Assembly (NCBI RefSeq): GCF_003574315.2
Contig: NZ_AP025739.1
Coordinates: 6,882,001 to 6,946,000 of the forward strand
Reading direction: 5' to 3'
Length of the DNA stretch: 64,000 bases
DNA from: Capsulimonas corticalis
GTDB taxonomy: Bacteria; Armatimonadota; Armatimonadia; Armatimonadales; Capsulimonadaceae
Shown: one piece after another, positions 51,815-60,584 of the stretch
How the letters are laid out: each line of letters opens with the position of its first letter
Numbering within the stretch: position 1 is the first letter of the stretch
Notes under the pieces: generated by a model
The model's database searches: none
What the model was told of the DNA's origin: nothing
What the model saw: only the letters and a program-made list of their open reading frames with translations
Made by a program: the position numbers and the translations under genes

Positions 51815-52252
51815 ATGCCCAATCCACCGTCCCCACCCCACTGCGAATCCCAATCCGCGATAGCCACCCTTGACCGTCTCCTTTTCGCTGGCAACGGCAC
51901 TGGCGAATACTCCCAGGACTGGGACTTGATCGTTACCGATCCAAATCGTCTCTACGAATTTTGTGATCTCTACGAGCGCGGCGACCTGGACTCAGACACG
52001 AAATTCGCTTTGATGCTGGTGATCCTTGTCTCCCTGGACGATGGAGGGCGCGACGGCGAAATTGCTGGCGACACGGGGTCCGTGGCGCGGATCGAAGAAC
52101 TTCTGCGGGCAGATTTTGTGCTTCACTTTCACACGGTGCGCCATTGGGCGTTGCTAGGCGAAAGCGATCTGAAGGAGACGTTTCCCATCACACCGATGAT
52201 GCAGCGAATGTGGGATGATGGTTTTAGAGAAGAATATCGACAGTGGCTGTAG
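51815..52252 (+). CDS. Hypothetical acidic protein
   Basis: 145 residues from the ATG at 51815; the frame extends to 51701 over the palindrome. Acidic and helical: AIATLDRLLFAGNGTGEYSQ, EFCDLYERGDLDSDTKFALM, VLVSLDDGGRDGEIAG. The ending MWDDGFREEYRQWL suggests an antirestriction- or immunity-like small acidic protein, but no family is recognised. Two more small hypothetical genes follow in the same direction. Confidence 0.55.
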   Translation: MPNPPSPPHCESQSAIATLDRLLFAGNGTGEYSQDWDLIVTDPNRLYEFCDLYERGDLDSDTKFALMLVILVSLDDGGRDGEIAGDTGSVARIEELLRADFVLHFHTVRHWALLGESDLKETFPITPMMQRMWDDGFREEYRQWL

Positions 52253-52310
52253 TATCCTAAAAGTATCGTGCGTCGAAAAACAGCACGTCGTGCCCCTGAA
52301 ACAGAAAGCA

Positions 52311-52727
52311 ATGAACAAAAACCCAATCGGGAAATCTTGGGACTTCATCGAAAGCACCAATTTTGAGTGGGATCAAGCAAACAACGAGCAGCGTGCCTAT
52401 TTCAGGGATGTTTGCGCATCGTTTCTCCGCACTGTCTTCACCCCGCCGCCTGGCTATGCCATTGAATCTATTGAGGCCGAATGGATGGGTAAATTCCCTG
52501 TCGTTGCCCTCGGATGCGATTTTGACATTGAGCCGATCCCAAAAGCGGCGTATGAAGTGCTCATTGAAACCATGCGCGCGGCGCTGGATCGGTTCATAGA
52601 CTCCGTGGATTGGGATGTGATCTCGCACATAAAGTTCGGCTCAACGACGCCAGAAGCAGGTGATCGAGAATTTGGTTCTGCCGCCGTAACATGGCTGGAG
52701 GGCTTCAGGCCAGGCCGTGCGATATAA
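52311..52727 (+). CDS. Hypothetical protein
   Basis: 138 residues from the ATG at 52311 (frame extends to 52215). Sequence features: KSWDFIESTNFEWDQANNEQ, PPGYAIESIEAEWMGKFPVV, and helix YEVLIETMRAALDRFIDSVD. It resembles small immunity-type proteins in length and acidity. Family unknown. Confidence 0.55.
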   Translation: MNKNPIGKSWDFIESTNFEWDQANNEQRAYFRDVCASFLRTVFTPPPGYAIESIEAEWMGKFPVVALGCDFDIEPIPKAAYEVLIETMRAALDRFIDSVDWDVISHIKFGSTTPEAGDREFGSAAVTWLEGFRPGRAI

Positions 52728-52763
52728 ATGCTGAATGGGTTTGCCTTTACTTGTTGCAGCGAA

Positions 52764-53069
52764 ATGGAAATTATCATAGGATTAGAATATCGCGTCGAAT
52801 TCACGCACGGTTGAAGAAAACCAATTGATCAGGTACTCCGCTGCGCGCCTCATTTCGCACGCTACGAAGAGCAGTACGGCAATTACGAATACCGCACGCC
52901 TGAACATGGCGACTTCAACAAAATGCCTGACGCAGTGATGGCGGTGAGAGAATGGGGCGTGTATTTATGCGAATACGGGAGCCGCGACGTTTTCAAAGAC
53001 TTGCTGAATTATCTGTTCTGGCACGTGAATGGCCTGGGTCAGAAGTTCGTCGTTGATGACTTGGAATAA
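52764..53069 (+). pseudogene. Small gene broken by an in-frame TGA
   Basis: From the ATG at 52764 one frame runs for 102 codons to TAA at 53067, with a single TGA at 52812-52814. After the TGA it reads PIDQVLRCAPHFARYEEQYG, PDAVMAVREWGVYLCEYGSR and NYLFWHVNGLGQKFVVDDLE, which has clear protein character but no good start codon before residue 40. So the first 16 codons plus the later part look like one gene cut by a nonsense change. Unknown family. Confidence 0.45.
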
Positions 53070-53113
53070 GGGCTACAGCGACTGGCAGTTATCGTGAGGG
53101 ATCGAGATCACCT

Positions 53114-53494
53114 ATGCATGACAAGGAATTTGAAACAGTTTCAGCTCTCCCCTTCCAGGAGCGCTACGCGCATTTCATCAAGCGCGTTGCCGACCATGAA
53201 CACCTTTGGAGCCTATGGAACGATGGCTGGGTATTGGCCGCAGACAACGACAGGCATGAAGTCGTTCCAGTATGGCCGCACGAACGATATGCAGCGGCAT
53301 GCGCCATTGATGAATGGGCTGGTCATACACCACGCGCCATTGACCTAGACGAATGGTTGGAGAAATGGATACCTGGCTTGGAGCGGGATGGGCGGCTTGT
53401 CGTGGTTTTCTTGACGCCTAGCAGCGCTGGCGCCACGGTTACGCCTGAAAATATGCGCCAGGAACTGGAGGATGAGTTGCTGTGGTATGAGTGA
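53114..53494 (+). CDS. DUF2750 family protein
   Basis: 126 residues. It follows the DUF2750 pattern: VSALPFQERYAHFIKRVADH, WVLAADNDRHEVVPVWPHER, AIDLDEWLEKWIPGLERDGR and VVFLTPSSAGATVTPENMRQ. The family occurs widely as a small cytoplasmic protein, often near immunity genes; function unknown. The previous hypothetical genes have the same direction and size class. Confidence 0.85.
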   Translation: MHDKEFETVSALPFQERYAHFIKRVADHEHLWSLWNDGWVLAADNDRHEVVPVWPHERYAAACAIDEWAGHTPRAIDLDEWLEKWIPGLERDGRLVVVFLTPSSAGATVTPENMRQELEDELLWYE

Positions 53495-53558
53495 AGGTGA
53501 GATCGGCAAGTACTGTTCGTCGGCTCGCCAGGTCAAATCCCGATAGAATAATTTCGAA

Positions 53559-53762
53559 ATGCTGCCCATTCTCATTATCCTGTATTTTTTCGGTGGCCTC
53601 GCCAGCTTTATCTTCCTGGTCATCCAATATCTACGTTTTGCCATACGCCGACAGCGACAAATCATGGACGCCATCTATTCACTCGGACAGGGATCAGCCA
53701 CTCAAGTTAACGAGTGGCTGTTGTGTTCTCTTATTACTGGTGATCGTCCAGCGTACACGTGA
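53559..53762 (+). CDS. Small membrane protein
   Basis: 67 residues, one or two hydrophobic helices at the start ([20 protein letters not shown]) and a basic region after ([17 protein letters not shown]), i.e. positive-inside tail. Its last 29 bases overlap the end of the convergent prepilin-like gene. Plausible but small. Confidence 0.5.
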   Translation: MLPILIILYFFGGLASFIFLVIQYLRFAIRRQRQIMDAIYSLGQGSATQVNEWLLCSLITGDRPAYT

Positions 53763-54513
53763 TCGTAGGATCACTCCCGCCAGTAACCATTTGGTTCGCG
53801 ATGATATCGGACACCAGATGCCATTTCGCATGACCATCGATATAATTAATGTTCTGACCTTCGGAGTGGCGCTGGGAGAGACCGTCAGTCATCCAATCGA
53901 AATAGCCATCGTTGGTTGATCCCGCAGTATTATCCCCAGCGCCATCATCTCCAAAGTTCTCTTCTCCAAATAGCATCCATGAAGAAGGATTGTCGAAAGC
54001 GGAGAGATGTCGGCCAATTCTTAATCCATTGACGACCTTCCCCTTATCAACACAGGCGTTGATGGCATAAGAATCCCCAGACTTCTGCCCTACGGTGTCA
54101 TCAGTGCAGATGAAGACTCCCTTATTGCGCACATAGGGGTACAAGCTCCCCTGCGATGGATCGTAGGCTCCTGGCGTTGTCGCGGGATACGCCTTGTAGA
54201 AGATCCATCCGCCGTGTATATTCGCGCCCCAGGTGTTGTCCGCAGCGGCGGGCATTTCCTCGTCGCTATCCTGCACGTATTGCATCACGGCGATTCCCAA
54301 CTGTCTCATGTTCGACATACACGCCATCTGGCGAGCCTTTTCGCGCGCCTTAACAAAGGCTGGAAAGAGCAGGCCAGCGAGAATCGCGATGACAGAGATC
54401 ACAACGAGCAGTTCGATCAGCGTAAAACCGAAAGTGCGGCCCCGACGTGTATTCCGAGCGCCATTCGGCGTCTGCTTGGGCGGAATGCGTGAGACGGTAA
54501 TTTGCGGAGACAT
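53734..54513 (-). CDS. Prepilin-like protein with H-X9-DG ending (DUF1559-like)
   Basis: 259 residues from the ATG at 54513, which has AGGGAAAG two bases before it; the frame extends to 54561. After about 28 residues comes the class III prepilin signal [20 protein letters not shown], with Glu5 intact. The C-terminus has [17 protein letters not shown], the H-X9-DG motif. Such pseudopilins are cut and methylated by PilD-type peptidase and used by type II secretion-like systems. It is the last gene of the six-gene operon. Confidence 0.88.
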   Translation of the reverse strand: MSPQITVSRIPPKQTPNGARNTRRGRTFGFTLIELLVVISVIAILAGLLFPAFVKAREKARQMACMSNMRQLGIAVMQYVQDSDEEMPAAADNTWGANIHGGWIFYKAYPATTPGAYDPSQGSLYPYVRNKGVFICTDDTVGQKSGDSYAINACVDKGKVVNGLRIGRHLSAFDNPSSWMLFGEENFGDDGAGDNTAGSTNDGYFDWMTDGLSQRHSEGQNINYIDGHAKWHLVSDIIANQMVTGGSDPTITCTLDDHQ

Positions 54514-54567
54514 ATCTTTCCCTAATTCCTGCATCGGCAGCCGTAGCTTCTTCGACGCCAATCGATC

Positions 54568-55242
54568 TTAATGGAGCGTGAACGACGAGAGTGTCCAAGG
54601 ATCGGTGACACCCTGGCGCGTTTGCACCACTTTGACGTAGCGGGCCGTTTGGGGGCCGAGTGCGATGATCGTGATCGGGGCCTGACCCTCGCCACGAACC
54701 ACTGAGCTTCCCCAATGGTCGCCGTCAGCTGAGAGATAGACGGCATAGCCGCGCGGATACGCATTGGCGTCACCCCCCGTATCCAGCACGATCTGATGAA
54801 ACTTCTGCGGGCGTTTCATATCCACGGCAAACCAGTTCGTTGGCCCCTGAGCGCCCTGCGTTGTCCAAGGAGCCTGTGACTTTCCGTCAATCGCGCCATG
54901 TGCCATGTCGGAGGAGGGATAGGCAGTCGCCTTCCAGCCTGTCATCGGCAGGGCGGGACCGTCAATTGTCGGTGGACGCAGTCGTATCATCACATACACA
55001 CCTCCGCAGATAAACAGAACAAGAAGGATGATGGGTTTGCGTATCCAGAGCCAGGCCAGAGTCAGTACGAACACGAATGGCCGCAGAATCCACGCCAGCG
55101 CCTCTCCAAGAACGGTCTTCGGGGAAGACGGCTTGGGTTTGCCTGGCAGAGGCGGCTGTTCGACTCCCTCTTTTGGAGTCGTCGTAACGTCATATCGCGG
55201 GCGCGCTTCGCCGAAACGTGATCTTCGAGGCGATGTCTTCAT
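54568..55242 (-). CDS. Membrane-anchored discoidin (F5/8 type C)-like protein
   Basis: 224 residues. Basic, Pro-rich N-terminus, two hydrophobic segments at about 48-88 (LAWILRPFVFVLTLAWLWIR and KPIILLVLFICGGVYVMI), then a beta domain at about 95-224: SSDMAHGAIDGKSQAPWTTQ, TNWFAVDMKRPQKFHQIVLD, RGYAVYLSADGDHW and ARYVKVVQTRQG. That is the F5/8 type C fold, which binds glycans. So it would present a sugar-binding domain outside the inner membrane. Gaps of 18 and 54 bases place it within the operon. Confidence 0.8.
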   Translation of the reverse strand: MKTSPRRSRFGEARPRYDVTTTPKEGVEQPPLPGKPKPSSPKTVLGEALAWILRPFVFVLTLAWLWIRKPIILLVLFICGGVYVMIRLRPPTIDGPALPMTGWKATAYPSSDMAHGAIDGKSQAPWTTQGAQGPTNWFAVDMKRPQKFHQIVLDTGGDANAYPRGYAVYLSADGDHWGSSVVRGEGQAPITIIALGPQTARYVKVVQTRQGVTDPWTLSSFTLH

Positions 55243-55260
55243 AGCAAAATCCCCGTAAAA

Positions 55261-56085
55261 TCATTGAGTGCTGAACGTCATCTGCACAGGTGTCGCGCCA
55301 TCGGAGAGATACATCTGATCCGTTGCTGCCGCCTGATCAGCCTTCAGATGATCTTGAGCATTCCCCGACCTTCCGTCCGTACCGCTGGAAACCTGCCCGC
55401 CAAGAAGGTACGACACATGTCCATCCGCTCCCAAGAAATTCGAGCCGCCGCCGTGGCGGGGAGTATTGTCGGCTCCAGAATCGATCCCTTTGCGTTCGCC
55501 CAAATTGCCCGTGGCGTAGGTGATGTGGGCTCCCTCCCCCCACTGGCCGTAGGGACGCCCTTGATTGCTGGCGAGCAGCCCAAATCCGCACGGCGAGAGC
55601 ATTTTGCTGGCGGGCTGGACCTTCCACTGATTGCTGCCTTCATCGGCCTTTCTCACATCAACCTGTACGCCGCCGACCTCAAACAGCATGACCGTGCTGG
55701 CGGGCGCCTTGAGCTTGGAGAACTGGTCGATCAGATTCGCATTGATCCCATAAGAGACAGGAACGGCGCCTCCACTAGCAAGCCCGAGGTCGTCGGGACA
55801 CTTGTAAGGCGCGGCAGATTTCACGTAAGGGTAAATACGTCCAGCCCAGCCCTGCGGCCCCTCAAAAAACTTTGGTGGAAAGCATTGGTCATTGTCCTGA
55901 ACATACTGCGCCAACCCCAGCCCGAGGCGGCGCATATTGGAGGCGCAGGTGATCTGCGGAGAAGGCTTCAAACGCGCGAGGAGAATAGCGCCGAGAACCG
56001 AAACGGCGGCGACGGAGATCAGGGTATGGATGAGAGTAAAACCGACTTCGGCGGTATGCGATCCGCGCCGAGAATTTGTGGACAT
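55261..56085 (-). CDS. Prepilin-like protein with H-X9-DG, lacking Glu5
   Basis: 274 residues from the ATG at 56085 (56106 also possible). The signal reads GFTLIHTLISVAAVSVLGAI: the usual Glu at +5 is His. The rest follows the H-X9-DG family (CASNMRRLGLGLAQYVQDND, CPDDLGLASG) with RHGGGSNFLGADGHVSYL at the C-terminal third. Loss of Glu5 in pilins normally stops methylation or assembly contacts, so this protein may be a terminal or minor pilin, as in GspK-type subunits. It precedes the discoidin-like gene by 18 bases. Confidence 0.82.
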   Translation of the reverse strand: MSTNSRRGSHTAEVGFTLIHTLISVAAVSVLGAILLARLKPSPQITCASNMRRLGLGLAQYVQDNDQCFPPKFFEGPQGWAGRIYPYVKSAAPYKCPDDLGLASGGAVPVSYGINANLIDQFSKLKAPASTVMLFEVGGVQVDVRKADEGSNQWKVQPASKMLSPCGFGLLASNQGRPYGQWGEGAHITYATGNLGERKGIDSGADNTPRHGGGSNFLGADGHVSYLLGGQVSSGTDGRSGNAQDHLKADQAAATDQMYLSDGATPVQMTFSTQ

Positions 56086-56129
56086 GATTTCTATTCCTTG
56101 ATGCAATATGGCTCACGCTAAAAAGGCGC

Positions 56130-59100
56130 TCACTTCTTCTGGGAATGACTCTTCGGCGTGATCTTCAGCGGATTGGCGGGATGCGATAAAGATCGCGATG
56201 CGGGCGCCGTGATTGGCGAGAGGACAAACTGGCATTGTCCACGCTCACTCTCTCTGTTGAGCCCAAGAACCTCGCCGCTATTGTTAATTGACAGCGCCAA
56301 GCAAGAGTGGGCCATCTTCTTCTGACGCGCGGGATCCACGACCAGCAAGGGGATCAAGTCTCGCATGCCATGAGCGCTGTCCCATAGAAAGGGTCTGCCG
56401 CCAGGGTAGGCGATCTGGTTGTCGGGGCGGCTCTCGCCGATCACCTGTCCAGCGTCGTTCACTCCCAGGGCTCGGGAGTAGACATCACCAGGAAGCGCTC
56501 CCAAATCGTGCAGAACGCCATTCTCCCAAAGAAACGCCGTGACGGAGCCGTCAGCGTGGTCGGCGGATCCAACCACCTGTCCAGCGTTATTCATTGCATT
56601 CGCGACGCTCACATGCCCATCCCCGAACACACCGATATCGTTCATGACGCCATCCTCCCACACCATCGCATGTGTTCGGCCATCGACGGTTAGTACCCAG
56701 CCTGCGATCTGACCAGCATCGTTAATGGCATAGGCTCGGCTGCTGACGCAGTTCGGTAAAACCCCAAGGTCTTTCATATGACCATCTTCCCAGAGGACCG
56801 CGCGGGAAGAGTTTTCAATTGGCGAGTCTGCTTCCGCCGTACTGTTGAAAGCGTAGCCAACGACCTGTCCTTTGTCGTTGATCGCCTCAGCACGGCTATT
56901 CGTAAATCCTGGCAGCGTTCCCAGGTCACGAACCGCGCCATTCCTATCCCAAAGGGCGGCGTGGTCTGCCCCATTCTCAGGGTTAGACCAGCCGACAGCC
57001 TGACCTGCGTCATTCACCTTAACCGCCGCGCCATTCCCTTCGCGAGTCAACGTCTCCAGCATCTCAAATCGCCCATTTCTCCAGAGATAGGGCCGCGTGT
57101 TGCTGTGGGTCACCACATACGAAGCGACCAATCCTTGCTGATTGATTCCTCCGTCATGTATCATAAACTGCATGTCGGGAATTGGATTGAATACCTGACA
57201 TTGATATTGCGTCGCTTCAGCGGAAGTGTACGCCGACGCCTCCCATCTGCGCTGAAACCTTGGAGAGGAATCCGTATCCAGCGGCTGACGCCCCAGGAGA
57301 AAAAGCGCGTCCGACGTGGAGAGCGCCTCTGGCCGCTTGTGGAAGTAATATTGGCTTGCTTGTTCGAGACCGCCTGTTGGCGCTCCATAATCACGGTCGT
57401 TTAAATACAGCTCTTTGATGCGCGCTTCGGGAATGAGGGTGCTGATCATGGAAGCCAGAACTGTTGATGATATTATTGTGAACGGATTCCGCCGTCGATC
57501 ACCTCCGACGACTCGCCGCGCAATCGTAACAGCCATTCGCGGCGACATTTGAATACGCGATCCAAAAGCCTGGCGAAAAATATCGTGCTCATCTTGACGG
57601 GACACAGCAGCGGGCATGCCACTTGGCAGCGCGTTTTGCAGCGTTCCAGGCATTGAGCTCCACGGGACGAATGCGGCGACGCCGATTGGGGAGCCAGAGC
57701 CAGTCATCGACCACGCGATCCCCCACAAAGCGCAAAACCAGACGACAGGCGCCAGAACGCAAATCGCGCCAATCGCCAAATGAGGCTTTCGGAAAGGAAT
57801 GGGGAATAAGACACGAAAGGCCCGCGCCGATGACTGCCTCGAAGTAACGCCAGAGATCGCCAGCGAGGCGATGCACAACGCCAGCACCCACACACCTGAA
57901 GTGTTGTTCGCGATCCGCCCGAACGCCAGCAGCGCAACGAGCGTCGTGACTGCGCTGGCTGCAAGAGCCTGGGCGTCGTGGTTGGCGCGTAAGCGCTGAT
58001 CGGGGCGACGAGTATCAGCCCCCGCAGTCAGGCGCGCGTCACATGACGCCTTCATCAGGGCATCCCAGCTTCGGCACAGTGCATCCACAAGCAGCAGGCC
58101 AAGGATCCCCCAGAAAATCCATCCCTCCTGAGCAATGAAGGAGGAAATGGACCCAGGCGAACCTCCCGAAGTTCTCAGACCCGTTCCAGCAAGCATCTCT
58201 CGGACACTCTGATCCGTATTCCACGCCTCGGCGGCAAGGTATGTACGGAAGACATATAGCGCACCGCAAAGCACGAATACCGCGATAGTTCCCCAATAGG
58301 GCGGCGTGATGCGTTGTCCAAATGCTCTCCCTGACCACAACATAGCTCCTAGACAGCATGCGACCAGCGCAATGCTGGTCCATCCCGCCCCGCCAGAAAT
58401 TTCGACCGCTGGATCGAGTATGATCGCCGCGCCGCCAGCCAGCGCCGCCAGAGCGTAAGGTAAGTAAGAAAGCCTCGACACGGAACCGCTGGTGAGGCGG
58501 TCACTTTCGGTAAAGAGCGAAGGCAGAGCAAGCGACAACACGGCGACCGCTGGGAGGCCCGCCTGAGCGTGCAATCCGATCAAGGAACATGTCGCCACGG
58601 CAAGAAGTAGATCCCGCCAGGCTGCGGGTCTGCGCACCGTGCGGACGGCAACTACGGCAGCAAGAACGGCGAGGCTCACGCCCAGCGAGCTGCTATAAGG
58701 ATAGTCTCGTACATTTGATGTCAGCCAATCCTTCAAGCACAGCCAGACCAGGGCGCCCCCGAACGCTATTCTCCCAAGAATTGCTGTCTTATCCGTTCTC
58801 GAAGTTCGCGAACTCTCCTTCGCCGCAGACCCGTCTAAAGGCTGGACTGTGGAGTGCGGAATAGCGACATCGCGGAATACAAAGACTTGAAAAGCGCGTC
58901 TCTGCTGCTGAGAAGACTGGAGAGTACCACTATGGATTTTCCGACGTAACCATCGGAAGATCGCAATGGGTCTGCGCCACAACGAGTTGATTCGCGGCAA
59001 TGCTGCGACCAAGGAGACTGGCTCTAAACGCTGCCGCAAGCGAACCTTGACGCTCGTCAGTGATTGTGGATCCACGGCGACATGCTGTCGCTCGCACATA

Positions 59101-60119
59101 CCCACGAATGAATAAGCAAGAATCGCCAAAGTTCCCGCCGCGAAAGCAAACCACCATATCCGCGCTCCTGTGTTGTTATATGTAAGGACAGTTGCAGCCT
59201 GGCAATACCCGAGCAACCCATATAGCGCACCTGCTGCTCCTGCAAAGAGATTTATCCTACCTATCTGATCCTGATTACCGTCGATCAGGAATGTGGCTGC
59301 TCGCCATTTCTCTCGCCCAGGAAGACATCTGTAAACTCCACAGCCCGTCGCACACAAGACCAGCAATAAAAGAAAGCGTATTAAACCGCCTGCCGCAAAA
59401 ATGACGGAGATCGTCACTGCTCCCAACCCCATCATAAGCAGAACGAAACGAGCTGTTCCAAGAAAAGCATTGGGAATCACAATCGAAATCTGTCGCTCCT
59501 GCGATTCCAATATCCAGTTGTCTTCAGGGGAGAGACGCCAGGAAGCGAGGCTGGACGCGCCCAAGATGAGCACTACAAGCACACCCCACTGTGGCAACGC
59601 CGTCATGCCGACATTTTGTCGTAAAAGCGCCGCTCCTTCATCTTCTTGGGGGAAGAAACACAATGTGAACAACGATGTCGCGACGACGATCAGATGGAGC
59701 TGATTATGGGCGCGAGACGCCGATTGCCCCTGCGCCGATCCCAAAATCGACGCCCAGGACAGACTGAGTGCGATGATGGCAAGCATTGGATAGAGGCCAT
59801 TCTCTCGCAACCATAACGCCAGACTCGATTGGCTGAACGTCATGAGAACCAGGAAACTTAGAATACTGGTGACGCCCAGCAACGCGGCAAAATCCGCCGC
59901 TCGGAGGCGCCGAACGCCATCCCGCATTACTGATCGTAGTTCTTTCCCCCACACACGAAATGTGTCAGCCCCCAACGGCTGATTCAGAGGCTGCGCGAGC
60001 TTCTGGATATCATTTGCGTCCAAAGGCCGATTGAGGCGCGACCATAAGGCTTTGAAAATGTTTGGCGAGCGGGGCGGATCGCTTGTCTGTTGACCAGCGC
60101 TCTCTGTCGAATGTCGCAT
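56130..60119 (-). CDS. Giant multi-span protein with degenerate GT51 region and HAF repeats
   Basis: 1,329 residues. About 1-80 soluble; about 18 hydrophobic spans between 75 and 805, in two blocks split by a loop at 355-440. The second block has a faint SEDS (FtsW/RodA) look (GSISSFIAQEGWIFWGILGL). Residues about 835-945 resemble GT51: RIKELYLNDRDYGAPTGGLE and ASQYYFHKRPEALS match the paralogue at 60581, and Glu844 sits where the first catalytic Glu is expected, but GGSTITQQ is replaced by NPFTIISS. About 980-1300 hold five or six HAF repeats (DLGTLPGFTNSRAEAINDKG), a predicted extracytoplasmic beta structure. Likely a scaffold or pseudoenzyme. Confidence 0.75.
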   Translation of the reverse strand: MRHSTESAGQQTSDPPRSPNIFKALWSRLNRPLDANDIQKLAQPLNQPLGADTFRVWGKELRSVMRDGVRRLRAADFAALLGVTSILSFLVLMTFSQSSLALWLRENGLYPMLAIIALSLSWASILGSAQGQSASRAHNQLHLIVVATSLFTLCFFPQEDEGAALLRQNVGMTALPQWGVLVVLILGASSLASWRLSPEDNWILESQERQISIVIPNAFLGTARFVLLMMGLGAVTISVIFAAGGLIRFLLLLVLCATGCGVYRCLPGREKWRAATFLIDGNQDQIGRINLFAGAAGALYGLLGYCQAATVLTYNNTGARIWWFAFAAGTLAILAYSFVGMCERQHVAVDPQSLTSVKVRLRQRLEPVSLVAALPRINSLWRRPIAIFRWLRRKIHSGTLQSSQQQRRAFQVFVFRDVAIPHSTVQPLDGSAAKESSRTSRTDKTAILGRIAFGGALVWLCLKDWLTSNVRDYPYSSSLGVSLAVLAAVVAVRTVRRPAAWRDLLLAVATCSLIGLHAQAGLPAVAVLSLALPSLFTESDRLTSGSVSRLSYLPYALAALAGGAAIILDPAVEISGGAGWTSIALVACCLGAMLWSGRAFGQRITPPYWGTIAVFVLCGALYVFRTYLAAEAWNTDQSVREMLAGTGLRTSGGSPGSISSFIAQEGWIFWGILGLLLVDALCRSWDALMKASCDARLTAGADTRRPDQRLRANHDAQALAASAVTTLVALLAFGRIANNTSGVWVLALCIASLAISGVTSRQSSARAFRVLFPIPFRKPHLAIGAICVLAPVVWFCALWGIAWSMTGSGSPIGVAAFVPWSSMPGTLQNALPSGMPAAVSRQDEHDIFRQAFGSRIQMSPRMAVTIARRVVGGDRRRNPFTIISSTVLASMISTLIPEARIKELYLNDRDYGAPTGGLEQASQYYFHKRPEALSTSDALFLLGRQPLDTDSSPRFQRRWEASAYTSAEATQYQCQVFNPIPDMQFMIHDGGINQQGLVASYVVTHSNTRPYLWRNGRFEMLETLTREGNGAAVKVNDAGQAVGWSNPENGADHAALWDRNGAVRDLGTLPGFTNSRAEAINDKGQVVGYAFNSTAEADSPIENSSRAVLWEDGHMKDLGVLPNCVSSRAYAINDAGQIAGWVLTVDGRTHAMVWEDGVMNDIGVFGDGHVSVANAMNNAGQVVGSADHADGSVTAFLWENGVLHDLGALPGDVYSRALGVNDAGQVIGESRPDNQIAYPGGRPFLWDSAHGMRDLIPLLVVDPARQKKMAHSCLALSINNSGEVLGLNRESERGQCQFVLSPITAPASRSLSHPANPLKITPKSHSQKK

Positions 60120-60149
60120 TAAACCATCCTCGGCAAATACTAATCCTGA

Positions 60150-60584
60150 TTATTTTTGCCCTGAATTCAGGATTTTTTGTTCTGTGCCCACATGCCCAGT
60201 AAGCAAGAGCCACGTTTCAACTTTCTGGTCTCCATGCGTCGTCGCGAAACACCCACCAGATGAAATCTCCTTCGTATCTTCAAGCTTCACATTCAGCGTC
60301 ACGTCCGCCTGTCCGTGTGGAGGAATAACGGGAGCAGACACGCTGGCGGTCGTACATTCGCATCCTGTCGTGACAATCGACAGGCCCACAGGAAATGAAT
60401 GAGGATTGCTCAGTCGAAAGGCGTGGGTTAGCGGATGGTCAGCAGGAATGGTCCCTACGTCATAAACGGTTCCTCCTGCGACTTCCACCGCAGGCTTTTC
60501 ATGGCCACGCATTTTAAAGGCAATGCCGACTCCAAAAAGCAACGAAACGGCGATCAGAAGCACTATTGAAATCCGAGTGCTCAT
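60150..60584 (-). CDS. DUF1573 family protein
   Basis: 144 residues from the ATG at 60584, which overlaps the stop of the upstream gene (ATGA). An N-terminal membrane anchor (ISIVLLIAVSLLFGVGIAF) is followed by an Ig-like ASH/DUF1573 fold: TVYDVGTIPADHPLTHAFRL, the strand FPVGLSIVTTGCECTTASVS, and IPPHGQADVTLNVKL. DUF1573 proteins are extracytoplasmic and of unknown role. The CEC pair may form a disulfide. Confidence 0.88.
   Translation of the reverse strand: MSTRISIVLLIAVSLLFGVGIAFKMRGHEKPAVEVAGGTVYDVGTIPADHPLTHAFRLSNPHSFPVGLSIVTTGCECTTASVSAPVIPPHGQADVTLNVKLEDTKEISSGGCFATTHGDQKVETWLLLTGHVGTEQKILNSGQK

Noticed and set aside
52764-53069. Selenocysteine or other recoding at the TGA
   Set aside because: No bacterial SECIS-like hairpin is obvious right after the TGA and no selenium genes are present; gene decay is simpler.
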